A program made the position numbers and the translations under genes. The notes under the pieces were generated by a model. That model did not search any database, was not told the DNA's origin, and worked only from the letters and a program-made list of their open reading frames with translations. Shown in pieces: positions 34,941 to 45,125 of a stretch of DNA of 64,000 bases. Source of the stretch: Thiosulfatihalobacter marinus (GTDB lineage Bacteria > Pseudomonadota > Alphaproteobacteria > Rhodobacterales > Rhodobacteraceae); NCBI RefSeq assembly GCF_016019955.1, contig NZ_JAECRZ010000006.1, positions 1 through 64,000 on the forward strand, read 5' to 3'. Every line of letters starts with the position of its first letter. Position 1 is the first letter of the stretch.

Positions 34941-37900
34941 GCCTTGATACGATTTCCGCCAACAGCCCGATGTCCGCCGTTTTCATCGGCAACGAGAGCC
35001 TTTTGATCCAGTGCGCGACCCTGTGGCGCGACACCGGCGGCGGGATTGCCGCGATTGTCACCCGGTCGCCCGAGATCGCGCGCTGGGCAACCGAGGCGGG
35101 GCATTCGGTGATCGCGTCGGATGGCGACCTGGCAACGGAACTGAGCGCGCTGGAATTTGACTGGCTGCTCTCTGTGGCCAATCTTGACATGCTTGGCGAC
35201 GCGGTGCTGCGCCTGCCCGCGCGGGGCGCCGTGAATTTTCACGATGGACCGCTGCCGCGCTATGCGGGGCTGAACGCGCCGGTCTGGGCGCGCATCGCGC
35301 AGGAACCGCGCCATGGCATCACCTGGCACATGATCGAAACCGGGGCCGATACCGGCGACATCCTTGTGCAACGCATGTTCGATATTTCCCGGACGGATAC
35401 CGCGCTGACGCTGAACACCAAATGTTACGCCGCCGCGATCGACAGCTTCCCGGAAGTGGTGCAGGCGCTGGCCGACGGGCTGCCCGCCCGGCGCGCGCAG
35501 GACATGACCCTGCGCAGCTATTTCGGGCGCGCCCACATGCCCGCTGGCGCCGGACGGCTGGATTTCCGCCGGGACGCGCAAGAGGTGGTGGCGCTGGTGC
35601 GCGCGCTGGATCACGGCGACTATTTCAACCCGATCACCGCGCCCAAGATCGTGGCCGGGGGACGGGTGCTTGTGGTGGGCGGCGCGGAACTGGCCGAAAG
35701 CGCCGGGCACGGCGAACCGGGCGCCGTGCTGGCGGTGTCGGATGACAGCGTGACCGTCGCCTGTGGCCGTGGGGCGGTGATCCTGTCGCGGCTAAGCGAT
35801 ACGGACGGGACTGGCGAAATCCTCAGCCACATCCTGCGCACCGGAGAGCGCCTGCCGATGGCGGATCGCGCCGCGGCCGGGGCGCTGGCCACAACCATGC
35901 GCGCGGCGGCGAAATCCGAACCGTTCTGGCGCAAGCGGCTGGCCGGGTTTCTGCCCGCGACCCTGCCGCTGACCGGCGCGCCCGGCGACCTGCCCGACAT
36001 GCGCCGCATGGCGGTGGATCTGGGCGGCGCGGATGCGCTGACGGCGCTGGCGCTTTGGGCGCTGCGCTCGGGCGCGCCCGAGGCGTGCGACATCGCCTAT
36101 CGCGGGGCCGAAGCGCCCCATGCCGCCGGCTATCTGAACGACTGGGTGCCGCTGCGGCTGGACGCCGGACTGCTGAAGGGCACGGTGGGCGCGGCGCGCG
36201 GCGCAATAGGGGCTGAGGCCGCGCTGTGCGACGGAAACGGCAGCTTTGCCCGCGACCTGATCGCGCGCGACCCCAAACTCGCCCCGCCCGCCATGCCCGA
36301 TCTGGCCCTGTGCCTTGATCCCGGCCATGGCCCGCTGGAAGGCGCGGCGTTGTCGTTTGTGCTGACGGAGGGCACCGCGACCCTGCATTACGATGCGGCC
36401 CGCGTGCCCGCCGACCATGCCGCGCGGCTGGTGGCCCGGCTGGAATTGCTGGCCGGTGCGATGACGGATGACAGCGCGGTCAGCGCCCTGCCGATCCTGC
36501 CCGATGCCGAACGCGCCGAGCTGCTGGAACGCTGGAATGCCACGGATACCGAATTCGACGCGGATTTCACCCTGCCCGCCCAGTTCGAGGCACAGGTGGC
36601 CAGGACTCCAGACGCCCCGGCGCTGGTGTTCGGCCACGAAATCCTCAGCTACGCCGAGGTGGACGCGCGCGCCAACCGCGCCGCGCATGTGCTGCGCGAC
36701 ATGGGTGTGACGCGCGGATCGCTGGTGGGGCTGTATACGCGGCGCACACCCGATCTGGTGGTCGGCGCACTGGCGATCCTCAAGGCCGGGGGCGCCTATG
36801 TACCGCTTGATCCCGCCTATCCGCGGGACCGGCTGGCGCATTACATCGCGGATTCGGGCTGTGGCGTGATCGTCACGCAGGCCGCGCTTGCCGCCGATTT
36901 GCCACCGCATCAGGCGCAGCTGCTGGAGATGGATACCGATGCGCGGCTGAACAGCGCGGCTGACAGCACCCCCGGCGCGATCACGGCGGGCGGCGATCTG
37001 GCCTATCTGATCTATACGTCCGGCTCTACCGGCACCCCAAAGGGCGTGATGGTGGAACACGGCAACGTCGCCAATTTCTTTGCCGGGATGGATGCGCGCA
37101 TTCCCCATGCGCCGGGCGACACATGGCTGGCCGTAACCTCGCTCAGCTTCGACATTTCCGTGCTGGAACTGTTCTGGACGCTGGCGCGGGGCTTCAGGCT
37201 GGTGCTGTCGGGCGACGAGACCACCACCCAGATTTCCAACGGCCGCCTGCCCGCCGCCGCCGGGGGGATGGAATTCTCGATCTATTACTGGGGCAATGAC
37301 GATGGCGTCGGATCGAAGAAATATGAAACCCTGCTGGAAGGCGCGAAATTTGCCGACGAGCACGGGTTCTGCGCGGTCTGGACGCCGGAACGGCATTTCC
37401 ACGCCTTTGGCGGCCCCTATCCCAACCCCGCCGTGACCGGCGCCGCCGTGGCCGCCGTGACCAAACAGATCGGCGTGCGTGCCGGATCTTGTGTCACCCC
37501 GCTGCACCACACCGCCCGTGTGGCCGAAGACTGGGCCGTGATCGACAATCTGACCAACGGGCGCGCCGGGCTGGCGATTGCCGCCGGCTGGCAGCCGGAC
37601 GATTTTGTGCTGCGCCCGGAAAACACGCCGCCGCGCAACCGCGACGTGATGTTCGAACAGCTTGAAGACCTGCGCAAACTGTGGCGCGGTGAAGCTGTGG
37701 AATTCCCGCGCAAGGACGGCAGCCTGCATGCCGTCGTCACCCAGCCGCGCCCCGTCTCCGGCGAATTGCCCGTCTGGGTCACAACCGCGGGCAACCCGGA
37801 AACGTGGAAGGATGCCGGACGGCGCGGGTGCAACGTGCTGACTCATCTGTTGGGCCAAAGCATTGACGAGGTGGGCGCGAAGATCGCGCTTTATCACGAT

Positions 37901-39595
37901 GCGCTGCGCGAGGCGGGACACAACCCGGATGATTTCACCGTCACGCTGATGCTGCACAGCTTTTTGGCCGGGGATCGCGACACCGCGCGCGAGATCGCGC
38001 GCGAGCCGATGAAGGATTATCTGCGCAGCGCCGCCGGGCTGATCAAATCCTATGCCTGGGCCTTTCCGGCCTTCAAGCGGCCCGAGGGTGTGGACAATGC
38101 GTTTCAGCTGGACCTTGGCATCCTGTCGCCCGAGGAGCTGGAAGAAATCCTCGATTTCGCCTTTCTGCGCTATTTCGAGGACAGCGGGCTGTTTGGCACC
38201 GTTGAGGACGCGCTGGACCGGGTGGAGCAGGTCAAACGTATCGGCGTGACGGAAATCGCCTGTCTGATCGATTACGGTATCGCCCCGGCGACCGTGTTGC
38301 AGGGTCTGCGCCCGCTGGCCGAGGTGCTGCGCCGCGCCAATGAGGGTGGCGAACTGGACCCGTCCGATACGTCGATCGCGGCCCAGATGCTGCGCCACGA
38401 GGTCAGCCATATGCAATGCACCCCGTCCATGGCACGCATGATCGCGATGAATGACGAGGCGCGCTTTGCGCTTGGCGGCGTGAAGCACCTGATGATCGGG
38501 GGCGAGACGCTTTCGGGCGCGCTGGTCGCTGATCTGAACGCGGCAACCCGGGCCGACGTGCTGAACATGTACGGCCCCACCGAAACGACAATCTGGTCGT
38601 CGACCGGCCCGGCGGACCCGTCCGAAGGGGTGGCCAATATCGGCACGCCCATCGCCAATACCCGGCTTTATGTGCTTGACGAAGACGGCGCGCCCGCCCC
38701 GGTTGGCGTGCCGGGCGAGCTGTATATCGGCGGCGCGGGTGTGACGCGCGGCTATTGGCAGCGCGCGGCGCTGACGGCAGAGCGGTTTGTCGCCAACCCG
38801 TTTGGCAAAGGCCGCTTGTATCGCACCGGCGATCTTGTGCGCTGGCGCCAGGATGGCAGGCTGGATTTCCTGGGGCGCGCCGACCATCAGGTGAAACTGC
38901 GCGGCTATCGCATCGAACTGGGTGAGGTCGAAACCCGGCTGGAGGAGATCGCCGGGATCGACCAGGCCGTGGTGATCGCGCGCGAGGACAGCCCCGGCGA
39001 CGTGCGGCTGGTGGCCTATCTGCGCGGGGCGTCCGTGCCCGCAGATGCCGAGATTCGCACCGCCCTGCGCGCCACGTTGCCAGATTTCATGCGCCCGCAG
39101 CACTATGTCACGCTGGCCGGGTTCCCGCTGACCCCGAACAAGAAGGTCGACCGCAAGGCGCTGCCCGCGCCCGAGGCGACACGCAAACTTTCAGCGACCG
39201 CGCCCGAGGCAGCGCCGGTCAGGGTGCTGGCCGGCGCGGACAACGCGCTGAGCCAGGTTGTCGCCGATGTCTGGGCCGAGGTTTTGGGCGTGAGCGGGAT
39301 CTCTGCCACCGACAATTTCTTTGACCTTGGCGGGCATTCCCTTCTGGCGGTGCAGGCTCATCGCGAGATCAAGGCCCGCTGCGGCGCGGCGCAGTTGTCG
39401 ATCACCGACATCTTCCGCTTTCCGGTGCTGAACGCGCTGGTCGGGCGGCTGGAAGAGCTGACCGGCGGCGCCAGGCCCGCCGACAGCCCCGCCGCGGCAC
39501 CGGCCGAAGAGGTGGCCAGCCGGGCCGATGCCCGCGCCGAGGCGATCTCCAAGCGCCGTGCCATGCGTGCCCGCCGCCGCACAGGTGCCCAATGA
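34937..39595 (+). CDS. NRPS: formyltransferase - partial C - A(luciferase-like monooxygenase insert) - PCP
   Basis: A 1552-residue synthetase. Residues 12-300 are a methionyl-tRNA-formyltransferase-like domain with Asn100, His102 ([12 protein letters not shown]) and Asp138 ([10 protein letters not shown]), the same 2 and 36 spacing as E. coli Fmt. Residues about 310-530 look like the C-terminal lobe of a condensation domain; the HHxxxDG lobe is absent. The A domain starts about 535: A3 [16 protein letters not shown] (about 689), A4 [12 protein letters not shown] (about 738), then a MupA/Atu3671-type luciferase-like monooxygenase (about 778-1135), then A5 [11 protein letters not shown] (about 1212), A7, A8, A10. 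The PCP serine is Ser1468 (LGGHSLL). The specificity positions read by eye as D-I-L-Q-M-G-M-I-W-K, close to glycine codes. No TE. Translationally coupled on both sides. Confidence 0.9.
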   Translation: MSLDTISANSPMSAVFIGNESLLIQCATLWRDTGGGIAAIVTRSPEIARWATEAGHSVIASDGDLATELSALEFDWLLSVANLDMLGDAVLRLPARGAVNFHDGPLPRYAGLNAPVWARIAQEPRHGITWHMIETGADTGDILVQRMFDISRTDTALTLNTKCYAAAIDSFPEVVQALADGLPARRAQDMTLRSYFGRAHMPAGAGRLDFRRDAQEVVALVRALDHGDYFNPITAPKIVAGGRVLVVGGAELAESAGHGEPGAVLAVSDDSVTVACGRGAVILSRLSDTDGTGEILSHILRTGERLPMADRAAAGALATTMRAAAKSEPFWRKRLAGFLPATLPLTGAPGDLPDMRRMAVDLGGADALTALALWALRSGAPEACDIAYRGAEAPHAAGYLNDWVPLRLDAGLLKGTVGAARGAIGAEAALCDGNGSFARDLIARDPKLAPPAMPDLALCLDPGHGPLEGAALSFVLTEGTATLHYDAARVPADHAARLVARLELLAGAMTDDSAVSALPILPDAERAELLERWNATDTEFDADFTLPAQFEAQVARTPDAPALVFGHEILSYAEVDARANRAAHVLRDMGVTRGSLVGLYTRRTPDLVVGALAILKAGGAYVPLDPAYPRDRLAHYIADSGCGVIVTQAALAADLPPHQAQLLEMDTDARLNSAADSTPGAITAGGDLAYLIYTSGSTGTPKGVMVEHGNVANFFAGMDARIPHAPGDTWLAVTSLSFDISVLELFWTLARGFRLVLSGDETTTQISNGRLPAAAGGMEFSIYYWGNDDGVGSKKYETLLEGAKFADEHGFCAVWTPERHFHAFGGPYPNPAVTGAAVAAVTKQIGVRAGSCVTPLHHTARVAEDWAVIDNLTNGRAGLAIAAGWQPDDFVLRPENTPPRNRDVMFEQLEDLRKLWRGEAVEFPRKDGSLHAVVTQPRPVSGELPVWVTTAGNPETWKDAGRRGCNVLTHLLGQSIDEVGAKIALYHDALREAGHNPDDFTVTLMLHSFLAGDRDTAREIAREPMKDYLRSAAGLIKSYAWAFPAFKRPEGVDNAFQLDLGILSPEELEEILDFAFLRYFEDSGLFGTVEDALDRVEQVKRIGVTEIACLIDYGIAPATVLQGLRPLAEVLRRANEGGELDPSDTSIAAQMLRHEVSHMQCTPSMARMIAMNDEARFALGGVKHLMIGGETLSGALVADLNAATRADVLNMYGPTETTIWSSTGPADPSEGVANIGTPIANTRLYVLDEDGAPAPVGVPGELYIGGAGVTRGYWQRAALTAERFVANPFGKGRLYRTGDLVRWRQDGRLDFLGRADHQVKLRGYRIELGEVETRLEEIAGIDQAVVIAREDSPGDVRLVAYLRGASVPADAEIRTALRATLPDFMRPQHYVTLAGFPLTPNKKVDRKALPAPEATRKLSATAPEAAPVRVLAGADNALSQVVADVWAEVLGVSGISATDNFFDLGGHSLLAVQAHREIKARCGAAQLSITDIFRFPVLNALVGRLEELTGGARPADSPAAAPAEEVASRADARAEAISKRRAMRARRRTGAQ

Positions 39596-40323
39596 GCGCC
39601 GCGCCCGATCATCTGAGCGCGCTGGCCGCGCGCGCCCGCGCCTGGGCCCCGGACGGGGTGGCCCTGGCCCTGGCCGACATTCGCCAGCCCGCGCCACCCG
39701 TCTGGCCCGAAGAGGCCCCCGCCATTGCCCGCGCCATTCCGGCACGGCGGCGCGAATTTGCCGCCGGGCGCCATGCCGCGCGCCAGGCCATGGCCGCTTT
39801 GGGCGCCCCGGTGCGCCCGCTGCCGGGCGGGCAGAACCGCGCGCCGCGCTGGCCTGCCGGGCTGACCGGCGCGATCAGCCACGATGCCACCTGCGCGATT
39901 GCCCTTGTGGCGCGCACGACCCGGTATCGCGGGCTTGGCGTGGATGTCGAACCCGACGCGCCGCTGCCCGAAGACCTGGTGCCGGAAATCTGCCTGCCAG
40001 AGGAGCGGGCATGGCTGGCGGATATGCCGGCGATGCAGCGCCACGCGCTGGCGCGCCGGATATTCTGTGCCAAGGAAGCGGTCTACAAGGCCCAGTTCGC
40101 GCTGACCGGCCTTTTGTTCGGGTTTGATGCGGTGCATGTCGCCCTGACCCCGGCCAGCGACGATTTTGCCGCCACGTTCCGCCGCACCATCGGCCCGATC
40201 CGGGCGGGCAGCACCCTGACGGGCCATGTCGGCCCGGTGGGCGGGCATGTTCTGGCCATGGTCGCGCTGGGCGCTCAGGGCGGATCCCGAAATGCCGATT
40301 TCCCCGTTTCGGCCATTGGATGA
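39592..40323 (+). CDS. 4'-phosphopantetheinyl transferase (Sfp/EntD type)
   Basis: A 243-residue PPTase that would convert the apo carrier domains of the PKS (Ser1794) and NRPS (Ser1468) to holo form. Motifs: [40 protein letters not shown] (Asp118, Glu120 for magnesium) and [13 protein letters not shown] (Lys/Glu motif around 161-166). The ATG overlaps the NRPS stop (ATGA), making it the last gene of a four-gene coupled operon. EntD-like PPTases usually partner with secondary-metabolite synthases, which fits. Confidence 0.92.
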   Translation: MSAAPDHLSALAARARAWAPDGVALALADIRQPAPPVWPEEAPAIARAIPARRREFAAGRHAARQAMAALGAPVRPLPGGQNRAPRWPAGLTGAISHDATCAIALVARTTRYRGLGVDVEPDAPLPEDLVPEICLPEERAWLADMPAMQRHALARRIFCAKEAVYKAQFALTGLLFGFDAVHVALTPASDDFAATFRRTIGPIRAGSTLTGHVGPVGGHVLAMVALGAQGGSRNADFPVSAIG

Positions 40324-40397
40324 CCACATTCCCGCGCCAGATTAGGGTAAACAGAGCGCATAGAACGACTCGCGCCACCGATTATTGAGGACCGGGC

Positions 40398-41666
40398 ATG
40401 GACAAGATCCAGACACTTGGCGAAGTGCTGAGCATGTTGCGCAGGAGGTTTCTCCTGTGGGCCTGCGTCATTGCGCTTGGCGTTCTGGTGTCGCTGGCCT
40501 ATGCGCTGTCGCTGCCGCGCGAATACGAAACCTCGGCCACGATCCAGATCGAACAACCCTCGATCCGGACCGGCGAAAGCTCGATCGGGTCGATCAATGT
40601 GGCCATGTTGCAAAAATTGCAGATCGTCGAACAGCGGGTGATGGCCCGCGACAACCTGCTGACCATCATCCACAAATTCAGCCTGTATCCCGGCCTGACC
40701 AACGCCCAGAAAGTGGAACTGCTGCGCCGCTCGTCTCGGGTCAATCACATCACCAACCCCGATTTCCGCTGGCGCCAGGATGTCAGCCCTTCGGCGCTTC
40801 TGGTCACGGTCCGCATGAGCGATCCGGTTCTGGCGGCCAATGTCGCCAACGAGCTGGTCAACAACGTTCTTCAGGAAGAAGAGGGGCGGCGCTCGGTCCG
40901 GGTGCGTGAAACGCTGGAATTCTTTGATGGAGAAGAGCGCCGGATCGGCGCGGCCATTGCGGACCTGGAACAACAGATCGCCGATTTCAAGCAAGGCAAC
41001 GACGTGTTGCTGCCCGGCGGGCTGGATGCCCTGCAAACCCGGCTGGCCAGCCTGCAACAGTTGCAGCTGGAGGTCGAACGCCAGATCGTGACCCAGACCG
41101 ATATCGGCAGCGGCTCGCAGAACTCGGTCCGCGCCCAGCGCGCCCGGCGCCTGGAAGAGGAACGCCGCGTCATCCAGTCCGAGATCGAACGCATCGCCGC
41201 CCGGATCCGCGCCCTTCCGGGGCTGGAACAGCAATTGTCGAAACTTGAGCGGCAGTTGGGCAAGCTGGAAGACCAGTACAAGGCGATCACCGTGGGCAAG
41301 GCCGAGGCCGAGATGAACCAGATGCTGGAGGCCAATCGCCAGGCCAACAGCTTTGCCGTGCTGGAAAAGGCGCTGCCGCCGGATTGGCCGATTGCCCCCT
41401 CGCGCAAGAAGATCCTGGCCATGGGCGGGTTGCTGAGCGGGATTGTCGCGCTGGCGCTGGTGTTTCTGGCCGAACTGCGCAACCCGGTGATCTGGACCCG
41501 GTCGCAATTCGAACGGCAGCTGGGAATGCGCGCCGTCGCCGCTATTCCGGTGATCGAAACCCCGCGCGCCCGGCGCCGGCGGTTTGTCAGGGCCGGGCTG
41601 AAGCTGGGCGCCTTTTCCGCCACCTTCGCGGCCTTTGCCGGACTCATTCTGAAGTTCGGCAGATAA
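40398..41666 (+). CDS. Wzz/GumC-type polysaccharide chain-length (co-polymerase) protein
   Basis: A 422-residue inner-membrane protein with one N-terminal helix (about 17-38) and one or two C-terminal helices (about 340-362 and 400-418) flanking a long periplasmic segment rich in coiled coil (about 160-320, with heptads such as LEQQIADFKQG and LEQQLSKLERQLGKLEDQ). This is the polysaccharide co-polymerase (PCP/Wzz) layout; no cytoplasmic tyrosine-kinase domain is fused. It would set chain length together with a Wzy polymerase such as the 42925 gene. It begins 74 bases after the PPTase and may be cotranscribed with the PKS/NRPS operon. Confidence 0.82.
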   Translation: MDKIQTLGEVLSMLRRRFLLWACVIALGVLVSLAYALSLPREYETSATIQIEQPSIRTGESSIGSINVAMLQKLQIVEQRVMARDNLLTIIHKFSLYPGLTNAQKVELLRRSSRVNHITNPDFRWRQDVSPSALLVTVRMSDPVLAANVANELVNNVLQEEEGRRSVRVRETLEFFDGEERRIGAAIADLEQQIADFKQGNDVLLPGGLDALQTRLASLQQLQLEVERQIVTQTDIGSGSQNSVRAQRARRLEEERRVIQSEIERIAARIRALPGLEQQLSKLERQLGKLEDQYKAITVGKAEAEMNQMLEANRQANSFAVLEKALPPDWPIAPSRKKILAMGGLLSGIVALALVFLAELRNPVIWTRSQFERQLGMRAVAAIPVIETPRARRRRFVRAGLKLGAFSATFAAFAGLILKFGR

Positions 41667-42153
41667 ACGCCACATTTGCGCCGCAATTGCCGAACGCAAC
41701 GTCCTGTATCCCCGAATCAATTTCGCAATACGAGAAGCTTGCGCGCGCCACTCAACCACGAACCGGAAACAATCCCGAGCAATTTGCAGAAACTATTTCC
41801 AAAAACGGTGTTTCAAGACAGGCGAAATGGATCGAAATTGCCGAATATTTCCGCTGCCCAGAAATTGACACAATGAAAACCGATATATTTCAATATATTA
41901 CGGAGTTTCACGCGAAAACTTGAGTAGATTTTTCGGAAATTGTGTCTAATCTTTGTCCTTGGGTGGGCGCTTCCAGAGAGGAGCACCGAAGGACTAAAGT
42001 CACGACTGCTCGTGTGTCAAAGCCGCTGCTGCCAGGGGTTCAATTTGATCCGTCCGAGTTGGTTCAGCCGCGCGCCATTCCAGGCGCGCGTATGGGTCGG
42101 TGCGGCCCGCGAAACGTGACCTCTCTTTCGGCCTTTCCTTTGGGGTTTAGGGG
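41667..42153 (+). promoter_or_regulatory. 487-base AT-rich intergenic region before the initiating sugar transferase
   Basis: No gene is recognised. About 41700-41960 is strikingly AT-rich against GC-rich neighbours. It contains TTGACA (41865-41870) and an imperfect inverted repeat at 41880-41903 (CCGATATAT ... ATATATTACGG), candidate promoter/operator parts. A long untranslated leader could extend to the AGGGG before ATG 42154. The composition would also suit an H-NS/MucR-type silencer target, which is inference. Confidence 0.45.
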
Positions 42154-42828
42154 ATGACGCCAATGGCGATCTATTCGCGTAAAGATTTTGAAGAGGCGAT
42201 TGCGGTGATCCCCCTTCGCAACGGGTTTTACCGCACGTATGTCAAACGCCTGTTTGATATCCTCTTTGTACTTGCCATCGCCCTGCCGGTCACGCTGATC
42301 GTCGTGGTGCTGGCCCTTCTGATTTCCCGCGACGGGGCCTCGCCGTTTTACCGGCAGGAACGTGTCGGGCTGAATGGCCGCAGGTTCCAGATGCTGAAAC
42401 TGCGGTCGATGGTCCCCGACGCCGACCGCAAGCTGGAGGCCTATCTGCGCGACAACCCGGCGGCCCGCCAGGAATGGGATGACAAGCAAAAGCTGATGAA
42501 CGATCCCCGCATCACCCGGCTTGGGTGGTTTCTTCGCAAGACTTCGATGGACGAGCTGCCCCAGTTCTGGAACGTGCTGGTGGGCGACATGTCGGTCGTG
42601 GGGCCGCGCCCGATGATGACCGAACAGGTCCGGCTTTATCCCGGCACCGCCTATTATTCCATGCGCCCCGGCATTACCGGGTTCTGGCAGATCTCCGACC
42701 GCAACGAATGCAGCTTCGAAGAGCGCGCCTTTCACGACGCCAATTATGACCGGGCGCTGTCTTTTGGCACCGACGTTGCGGTCGTGGTGCGCACCCTGGG
42801 GGTGGTCGCGCTTGGCACCGGAGTCTGA
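42154..42828 (+). CDS. Undecaprenyl-phosphate sugar phosphotransferase (ExoY/WbaP-like)
   Basis: A 224-residue polyisoprenyl-phosphate hexose-1-phosphate transferase (bacterial sugar transferase, PF02397). YRTYVKRLFDILFVLAIALP contains the single membrane hairpin; SPFYRQERVGLNGRRFQMLK, LRSMVPDAD, LRKTSMDELPQFWNVLVGDM, SVVGPRP and YYSMRPGITGFWQI are the diagnostic motifs. It starts the repeat unit on the lipid carrier and is the committed step of the polymer. ATG 42154 follows an AGGGG; ATG 42163 is a possible alternative. The long AT-rich region upstream suggests it is the controlled gene of the locus. Confidence 0.92.
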   Translation: MTPMAIYSRKDFEEAIAVIPLRNGFYRTYVKRLFDILFVLAIALPVTLIVVVLALLISRDGASPFYRQERVGLNGRRFQMLKLRSMVPDADRKLEAYLRDNPAARQEWDDKQKLMNDPRITRLGWFLRKTSMDELPQFWNVLVGDMSVVGPRPMMTEQVRLYPGTAYYSMRPGITGFWQISDRNECSFEERAFHDANYDRALSFGTDVAVVVRTLGVVALGTGV

Positions 42829-42924
42829 CGCCGCCCGGATGCCATGACCACGCACCGCTGACAGCAGGAACCGCGCGCGCTATACTGGGCGCGCGCGTTT
42901 TGGTTCACGAAAGGCCCGCCCCAC

Positions 42925-44418
42925 ATGCCCAACGCCTTTGCCAGTCTGATGCTGATGCTCTGGCCGGTCGTGGCGTGGCGCCTGTTCGTGGCCCTGCCAC
43001 CGGGCCGGGCGCTGATCTGGACGTTTCTGGGGGCCTATCTGCTGTTGCCGCCCCCGCCCGCCGCGTTCGATTTCCCGCTGATGCCGGCGCTGGACAAGGA
43101 GACGTTGCCCAACCTGTCGGCCTTTGTGATCGTTGTGGTCGTGCTGGGGCTGAAGCCGCGCATCCTGCCTGAATCGCGCCCGGCCCGCTGGCTGGTTCTG
43201 GCGGTAATCCTGTCGCCGATTGCCACGGTGTTCACCAATTCCGAGCCGCTGATCTTTACCGAACGCGTCATTCGCGGCCTGTATCTGCAAGACGCCATCG
43301 CCCAGCCGATCAACCAGTTCATCACGCTGATGGGATTTCTGCTGGCGCGCAACTACCTGCGCACCCGCGAGGATCAGCGCGATCTGCTTCTGGCGCTGCT
43401 GATTGCCGGGCTGGCCTATTCCGTGCCGATCCTGCTGGAAGTGCGGCTCAGCCCGCAGCTCAACAACTGGATCTACGGCTATTACCAGCACCTGTTCTCG
43501 CAATCCATCCGCGGCGGGGGCTATCGGCCTGTGGTGTTCCTGTATCACGGTATCTGGGTTGCCTATTTCGTGCTGGCCTGCCTGTTGGCCACCCTGGCGC
43601 TGTGGCGCGGGGATACGCGGCCCTCGCGGATCAGGTTTCTGGTGGCGGCCTGTTACCTGGTGGTGGTGCTGGTGCTGAGCAAGACGCTGGCCATGCTGGT
43701 CTATGCCGGGGTGGCCGGGGTGATGATCATGACGCTTTCCACCGCCGCGCAGCTGCGCGTCGCGCTGGTCCTGGCGGCGATTGCCTTTTTCTACCCCGCG
43801 CTCAAGACGGCCGGCCTGGTCCCTGCCGATGCCATTCTGGCCCAGGCCGAGGCGATCTCTCCCGAACGGGCATCGTCCCTGGCCTTCCGGTTCGAAAACG
43901 AAGACATCCTGGCCGAACGGGCCATGCAAAAGCCGCTGTTCGGCTGGGGCATCTGGGGGCGCAACCACCTGCACGATCCCACCACCGGCCTGATCACCTC
44001 GGTATCGGATGGGTATTGGGTGATCGTTCTGGGCGTGTGGGGCTGGGTGGGGTATATCGCCCGGTTCGGGCTGATGGGCCTGCCGATCCTTCTTTTGTGG
44101 CGCCATCTGGGCCGGGCGCGCGCGGCGGCGCGCGATCGGTTCCTGCGCGAGGCCCGCTTTACCCTGCGCGGCGGCGCCCATGCCCATGTCGGGGAATCGC
44201 GGGTCGCGGTGTCCCCCTATGTCGGGCCGCTGGCGCTGATGCTGGGGGTCAACATGCTGGACCTGTTGCCGAACGCCACTTTGACACCGATAACATGGCT
44301 GATCGCCGGGATGCTGCTGGGCCATGCCGAGCTTCTGACGCGGGAAGCCCCGGAAACCCCGGCCAGTCCGGCCCCTGCTCCGGCGGCGGAACCCGAAAAG
44401 CGCCGCACCGTATTGTAG
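42925..44418 (+). CDS. O-antigen ligase / Wzy-polymerase-like membrane protein
   Basis: A 497-residue protein with roughly 11-12 hydrophobic helices and a large periplasmic loop containing the ligase/polymerase family hallmark (AMQKPLFGWGIWGRNHLHD after RASSLAFRFENEDILAERA). This is the Wzy_C/O-antigen-ligase type layout. The C-terminal 25 residues are Ala/Pro/Glu-rich and hydrophilic. Together with the sugar transferase, Wzz-like and Wzx-like proteins it completes a Wzx/Wzy-dependent pathway. Ligase and polymerase roles cannot be separated from sequence alone. Confidence 0.78.
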   Translation: MPNAFASLMLMLWPVVAWRLFVALPPGRALIWTFLGAYLLLPPPPAAFDFPLMPALDKETLPNLSAFVIVVVVLGLKPRILPESRPARWLVLAVILSPIATVFTNSEPLIFTERVIRGLYLQDAIAQPINQFITLMGFLLARNYLRTREDQRDLLLALLIAGLAYSVPILLEVRLSPQLNNWIYGYYQHLFSQSIRGGGYRPVVFLYHGIWVAYFVLACLLATLALWRGDTRPSRIRFLVAACYLVVVLVLSKTLAMLVYAGVAGVMIMTLSTAAQLRVALVLAAIAFFYPALKTAGLVPADAILAQAEAISPERASSLAFRFENEDILAERAMQKPLFGWGIWGRNHLHDPTTGLITSVSDGYWVIVLGVWGWVGYIARFGLMGLPILLLWRHLGRARAAARDRFLREARFTLRGGAHAHVGESRVAVSPYVGPLALMLGVNMLDLLPNATLTPITWLIAGMLLGHAELLTREAPETPASPAPAPAAEPEKRRTVL

Positions 44419-44479
44419 CCGCCTTGCCGCGTAACGCACCGACACCCGTGCCAACAGGGCGGCACCGCAGAAGGAGACC

Positions 44480-44722
44480 ATGATGACCCAAACCGCATTG
44501 ACCGGCTTTTTCGGATGGATGACCGTTATCCACTTTGCCATCCTGATCACCGCGGGTGTGTTCCTGTTGATCTTGCGCAACTGGGCCTCCGGGCTGCACG
44601 CCGCCCTGTTCGGGCTGGAACGCGCCGATGTGAACCGCACCTATTTCAACTGGCTCGCCGCTTACAAGCTGCTGATTTTCGTCACCGCCCTTGTCCCATG
44701 GCTGGCGCTGAGGCTGATGTGA
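44480..44722 (+). CDS. DUF6868-type small membrane protein
   Basis: An 80-residue protein with two hydrophobic helices (about 8-33 and 58-78) and the conserved pattern FFGWMTVIHFAILI ... NRTYFNWLAAYKLLIFVT ... VPWLALRL. The family is of unknown function and widespread in proteobacteria. GAAGGAG lies immediately upstream of ATG 44480 (ATG 44483 is equally possible). It is separated from the polysaccharide genes by about 60 bases and may be unrelated to them. Confidence 0.72.
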   Translation: MMTQTALTGFFGWMTVIHFAILITAGVFLLILRNWASGLHAALFGLERADVNRTYFNWLAAYKLLIFVTALVPWLALRLM

Positions 44723-44788
44723 CGCGGTTGCCGGAACTTGCCCCGGCTGCTAGCCATGGTTCAACGCCAATTTCCAAGGACACACCCC

Positions 44789-45106
44789 ATGGACACACAA
44801 ACCCGGATCGAACTTGAAGCCGCTGCATTCCGCGCGCTGCGCGACCACTTGATGGAAAAACGCACTGATGTGCAGAATATCGACATGATGAACCTGGCCG
44901 GGTTCTGCCGCAACTGCCTGTCGCGCTGGTATCAGGAAGCCGCCAACGCGCGTGGCATCGAGATGACCAAGGAAGAGGCGCGCGAAATCTATTACGGAAT
45001 GCCCTATTCCGTGTGGAAGGATACATACCAGACCGAGGCCAGCGCCCGGCAACAGGCCGATTTCAAGGTCGCCTTTGCCGAAAATGTGGGCGAGGACAAA
45101 GGTTAA
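44789..45106 (+). CDS. DUF1244-family protein
   Basis: A 105-residue soluble protein matching the DUF1244 family: AAAFRALRDHLMEKRTDVQN, IDMMNLAGFCRNCLSRWY, EEAREIYYGMPYSVWK. The CRNC cysteines in the family core are present. Function is unknown; the length and organisation are normal. ATG 44789 has AAGGA upstream; a longer frame would add a non-conserved leader. Confidence 0.88.
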   Translation: MDTQTRIELEAAAFRALRDHLMEKRTDVQNIDMMNLAGFCRNCLSRWYQEAANARGIEMTKEEAREIYYGMPYSVWKDTYQTEASARQQADFKVAFAENVGEDKG

Positions 45107-45125
45107 GACCCCCGCCCCCGCATCG

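Noticed and set aside
35792-39103. A long antisense frame across the NRPS
   Set aside because: No recognisable motif, and all conserved A-domain, formyltransferase and PCP motifs are on the plus strand.
41865-41903. TTGACA plus TATATT as a sigma-70 promoter
   Set aside because: The spacing from the TTGACA to the nearest TATATT boxes is 13 or 23 bases, not the usual 16-18, so I did not call a promoter.
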